This document shows positions 43,915-46,182 of a DNA stretch of 46,182 bases, piece by piece. Both the position numbers and the translations under genes were made by a program. The notes under the pieces were generated by a model. It searched no databases. It was not told the DNA's origin and was given only the letters and a program-made list of their open reading frames with translations. The first letter of the stretch is position 1, and each line of letters opens with the position of its first letter. The DNA lies in contig VDHG01000025.1 of the NCBI GenBank assembly GCA_006228005.1, positions 1 to 46,182 of the forward strand. The letters run 5' to 3'. The stretch comes from Testudinibacter crocodili (GTDB lineage Bacteria; Pseudomonadota; Gammaproteobacteria; Enterobacterales; Pasteurellaceae).

Positions 43915-44916
43915 ATGAAAAAAACGATGTTACAAACCACACGCTTTAAAGCGGTGGACGGCGATACCTTTGGTAGCGAAAGCATTAGTCCATTGGCACT
44001 GTATTCTGATAACCAGCCGTTAAGGGTAAATCTGCAATATCCACCGGCTGCCATGCCGGGCTATCACTGGCATGGTCATATGGAGATCAATATTCCGTTC
44101 GATGACGATGTAGACTATATTTTTAACGGTCACAACGTGACGATAAAGGCAAACCATATCACCCTATTTTGGGCTTCGGTTCCGCATCGTGTGGTCGATT
44201 GTCGGCAATGCAAGGCAATGGCGGTGTTGGACGTGCCAGTGCATCTGTTTCTGTCTTGGCCGCTGCCGCAAGATTTAATCAACCATATTACTCACGGTAT
44301 GATTATCCAGTCGTTGAATCCAGATCTCGTCAGCCAATTTGAAGTGGCACGTTGGGAAAAAGAGTTAAAAATGCCAACCTTGAGTCGTCAGCAGCTGGTT
44401 TATGATGAAATCGAATTGATGATAAAACGGATCGCCTTGGACGGCTGGCAATTACTGTTGGAAAAAGTGTATGAACCGAACGGCCAGCAAAAATCGTCTA
44501 AACACACTCAACACTATGTCAGCTTAATGCTTGATCATATTGCCAGCCATTACAGCAAGTCTTTAACCGTGAGCGATGTGGCAAGTGCGGTCGGATTAAA
44601 TACCAATTATGCAATGGGACTATTCCAAAGCGTGATGCAGCTGACGATTAAGCAATACATCACCATGATGCGAATTAACCACACCAAAGCCCTGTTGAGC
44701 GATACCGATAAGACGATGTTAGATATTTCATTGACTGCAGGATTCAATTCCATCAGCCGGTTTTATGATAATTTTCAGAAATATACCGGCTTTTCACCAA
44801 CCCACTATCGCAAAATGATTCGCTCTAATGATAAATGGTTATCGCAGGGGTTTAACCCGACCGAGCAACCGAAAAAAGGGGCTAGTAATGGGGAGGCTTT
44901 AATTGCGAGGGTTTAG
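43915..44916 (+). CDS. melR: Melibiose operon regulator MelR (AraC family)
   Basis: A 333-residue AraC-type activator, similar through its length to E. coli MelR (302 residues) but with longer ends. The N-terminal cupin domain has YHWHGHMEINIPF and HITLFWASVPH; the C-terminal double helix-turn-helix has LTVSDVASAVGLNTNYAMGLFQ and LLSDTDKTMLDISLTAGFNSISRFYDNFQKYTG in consecutive parts. It activates melAB when melibiose is present. The ribosome site at the first ATG is weak; an internal ATG at 43927 is possible. An uptake signal lies near 44583. Confidence 0.93.
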   Translation: MKKTMLQTTRFKAVDGDTFGSESISPLALYSDNQPLRVNLQYPPAAMPGYHWHGHMEINIPFDDDVDYIFNGHNVTIKANHITLFWASVPHRVVDCRQCKAMAVLDVPVHLFLSWPLPQDLINHITHGMIIQSLNPDLVSQFEVARWEKELKMPTLSRQQLVYDEIELMIKRIALDGWQLLLEKVYEPNGQQKSSKHTQHYVSLMLDHIASHYSKSLTVSDVASAVGLNTNYAMGLFQSVMQLTIKQYITMMRINHTKALLSDTDKTMLDISLTAGFNSISRFYDNFQKYTGFSPTHYRKMIRSNDKWLSQGFNPTEQPKKGASNGEALIARV

Positions 44917-44930
44917 TTTTAAAAAATAGT

Positions 44931-44954
44931 GAGCGGCTAAAAAGTTAGCCGCTC
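44931..44954 (-). terminator. iolB terminator (between convergent melR and iolB)
   Basis: GAGCGGCTAA (44931-44940) and TTAGCCGCTC (44945-44954) form a perfect 10-bp stem with a 4-nt loop. On the minus strand it is followed by ACTATTTTTT, a good T tract, after the iolB stop at 44980. Confidence 0.85.
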
Positions 44955-44979
44955 AGCTGCAAAGAAAGGAGAAGCATAA

Positions 44980-45801
44980 TTACCTAAACTTTCGCGCATA
45001 TTCTTCACTGTTGATCCATTGATGATCCTGCTCCCAGCTGAAACGCCATTTGCGTACCGGACCTGCCATCACATTCAAGTAATAGTTGTTATAACCCGCA
45101 ATGGTTGACACCGGATGGTAGCCTTTCGGCACTTTGACCACATCGCCATCGTAAACCGCCATACATTCGTCCAAAGTGCGGTCTTCCGTATAAACCCGTT
45201 GCAGGCAGAAGCCCTGTTGCGGCTCGAAACGGTGATAGTAGGTTTCTTCCAGATAGGTTTCGTTGTCTGAGTTTTTTTGATCATGTTTATGGCTTGGAAA
45301 CGAACTGGTGTTGCCTTCGTCAGTAAACACTTCGACCACCAATAAACTGTCGGCGGCTTCGGTTTCCGGCAGAATATTGTGTACCAAGCGTTGATTATTG
45401 CCGAAACCGCGTTTTTCCACCCCGACATCTTGCGGTTTAATCACTCGAATCGGCAGGTTTCCGCTGCTCGGCGCGCGGCAAATCGCCAGTTCCAGCTCGG
45501 TATCGGCAATCACACGCACTTGTTTATGATGCGGTACATACAACGAATACGGCGGAATCCGCTCAAAAGGCGAAGTGCGGTTGCCTAGATGTTCGAAAAT
45601 TTTGCCATCGACCGCAAATGAAGCGTAACCGGACACCACCACAAAACAAACTTCCGTATTTTCAGTGTTGATTTCCTGCGATTGACCGGCGGACAGATGC
45701 AGCAGTTCGAAACCGACGTATTCCCAATTGGCGTTTTGCGGGGTGATTTGTTGGCGAAAGCCGTTATTAATGGCATTGGATTTGGACAGTAATGGGCTCA
45801 T
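44980..45801 (-). CDS. iolB: 5-deoxy-glucuronate isomerase
   Basis: A 273-residue cupin-fold isomerase of myo-inositol catabolism, converting 5-deoxy-glucuronate to 2-deoxy-5-keto-gluconate. Landmarks are VGFELLHLSAGQSQEI, the metal-site region FPSHKHDQ with ETYLEETYYHRFEPQQGF, and GDVVKVPKGYHPVSTIAGYNNYYLNVMAG (given as parts of one conserved C-terminal block). Length fits the family (about 270). An AGAGGT site precedes the ATG. It diverges from iolA, with candidate operators between. Confidence 0.95.
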   Translation of the reverse strand: MSPLLSKSNAINNGFRQQITPQNANWEYVGFELLHLSAGQSQEINTENTEVCFVVVSGYASFAVDGKIFEHLGNRTSPFERIPPYSLYVPHHKQVRVIADTELELAICRAPSSGNLPIRVIKPQDVGVEKRGFGNNQRLVHNILPETEAADSLLVVEVFTDEGNTSSFPSHKHDQKNSDNETYLEETYYHRFEPQQGFCLQRVYTEDRTLDECMAVYDGDVVKVPKGYHPVSTIAGYNNYYLNVMAGPVRKWRFSWEQDHQWINSEEYARKFR

Positions 45802-45905
45802 GACTAACCTCTGTTTTAGCGTCTGTGGTTCTTTTAAGCAAAAGTATAAGCGACAATCGGCTTTTGCTGAACCAGATCTTTTGCAAGATTCTACTTAGAT
45901 CACAA

Positions 45906-45959
45906 AAAATGAAATAAAAATTTCATTTTAGGCGGTTTTCGATTGAAAAAAATATTTCA
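45906..45959. promoter_or_regulatory. Candidate operators between iolB and iolA
   Basis: AAAATGAAAT (45906-45915) and ATTTCATTTT (45920-45929) are perfect 10-bp arms around AAAA. A second, looser copy is TGAAA-N6-TTTCA (45944-45959). The inner core TGAAAT-N4-ATTTCA also occurs at 32241-32256. An RpiR-type regulator could bind here; this is inferred. Confidence 0.65.
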
Positions 45960-46023
45960 TAGCGGTATTGTATCCCTGAAATATGCCTTAATTGCCATCA
46001 GCCGATTTGTATCGAGGAGAAAT

Positions 46024-46182
46024 ATGAGCCAGTTTATTCCAAATTTTATCAATGGTAAAACCGTTGAAAGTCAAAGCGCCCGTTTAACACCAGTGTTCAA
46101 TCCGGCGACCGGTGAACAAACCAAACAAGTTAAATTGAGTACTGCCGCTGAGGTGGATTCCGCAATTGCCGCCGCCCAAGCC
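46024..46182 (+). CDS. iolA: Methylmalonate-semialdehyde dehydrogenase, N-terminal part (runs off the window)
   Basis: The first 53 codons of an aldehyde dehydrogenase: IPNFINGKTVESQSARLTPV followed by FNPATGEQTKQVKLSTAAEVDSAIAAAQA. The start is typical of IolA/MmsA, the CoA-acylating enzyme that turns malonate semialdehyde into acetyl-CoA at the end of inositol breakdown. A CGAGGAG site precedes the ATG. Its position opposite iolB supports IolA over other aldehyde dehydrogenases. The rest lies outside the window. Confidence 0.85.
   Translation, partial: MSQFIPNFINGKTVESQSARLTPVFNPATGEQTKQVKLSTAAEVDSAIAAAQA

Noticed and set aside
1..46182. CRISPR arrays, tRNA genes, insertion sequences, prophage or defence genes
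   Set aside because: I looked for regular direct repeats, tRNA-like folds, transposase and phage-type proteins and saw none that I could support; subtle tRNAs would need a search program.

Overview
The window is chromosomal DNA from a member of the Pasteurellaceae. The best evidence is the Haemophilus-type DNA uptake signal AAGTGCGGT and its complement ACCGCACTT, found many times on both strands (for example 1119-1127, 2156-2164, 4394-4402, 9618-9626, 18658-18666, 24085-24093, 30701-30709). Protein similarity to gammaproteobacterial families agrees. I cannot name the species; the load of sugar pathways suggests a gut, rumen or mucosal commensal, but that is inference.

Layout. 1-180 holds the P1-type promoter, boxA and leader of an rRNA operon that reads leftward out of the window. 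250-9925 is mostly housekeeping on the minus strand: a secreted ATP-dependent DNA ligase, a conserved hypothetical gene, clpB behind a sigma-32-type promoter, rpoH, a secreted ClpP-like protein, and the rpe-gph-trpS-ycdX operon. 10141-18340 is an AT-rich accessory block with no uptake signal that I can find. It has a ROK repressor diverging from an SDR polyol-type dehydrogenase, an FGGY kinase and a ribose-type (CUT2) ABC transporter, and it ends in a lone PTS EIIB domain, broken gene remnants and an interleaved inverted repeat. 18413-27448 is a complete L-fucose unit (fucR, fucI, fucK, fucU, fucA) whose transporter is a three-gene CUT2 ABC system instead of a FucP permease. 27586-31660 is a four-carbon acid sugar unit (pdxA2, dtnK, kdgT and a GntR/UTRA regulator) with a promoter and palindromic operator visible upstream of kdgT. 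31765-39759 holds yqfB, a signal-less GH29 alpha-L-fucosidase paired with a lactose/cellobiose-type PTS EIIC, an aldo/keto reductase, recQ, cyaY, lptM and lysA. 39935-46182 has an RpiR-family regulator, a melibiose unit (melB, melA, melR) and the start of an inositol catabolic cluster (iolB and the first 53 codons of iolA).

How it fits together. Five catabolic modules sit side by side. Candidate CRP sites (TGTGA-N6-TCACA type) lie upstream of the ROK/SDR, fucI and fucosidase units, so carbon-catabolite control is likely. The fucosidase operon could release L-fucose in the cytoplasm for the fuc pathway. A 16-bp inverted repeat, TGAAAT-N4-ATTTCA, occurs both upstream of the fucosidase operon and between iolB and iolA, hinting at a shared regulator; the RpiR protein encoded at 39935 is the obvious candidate. 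The most interesting points are this shared motif, the EIIC-GH29 pair, the kdgT-dtnK-pdxA2 combination with a possible leader peptide, and the decaying right edge of the uptake-signal-free block.
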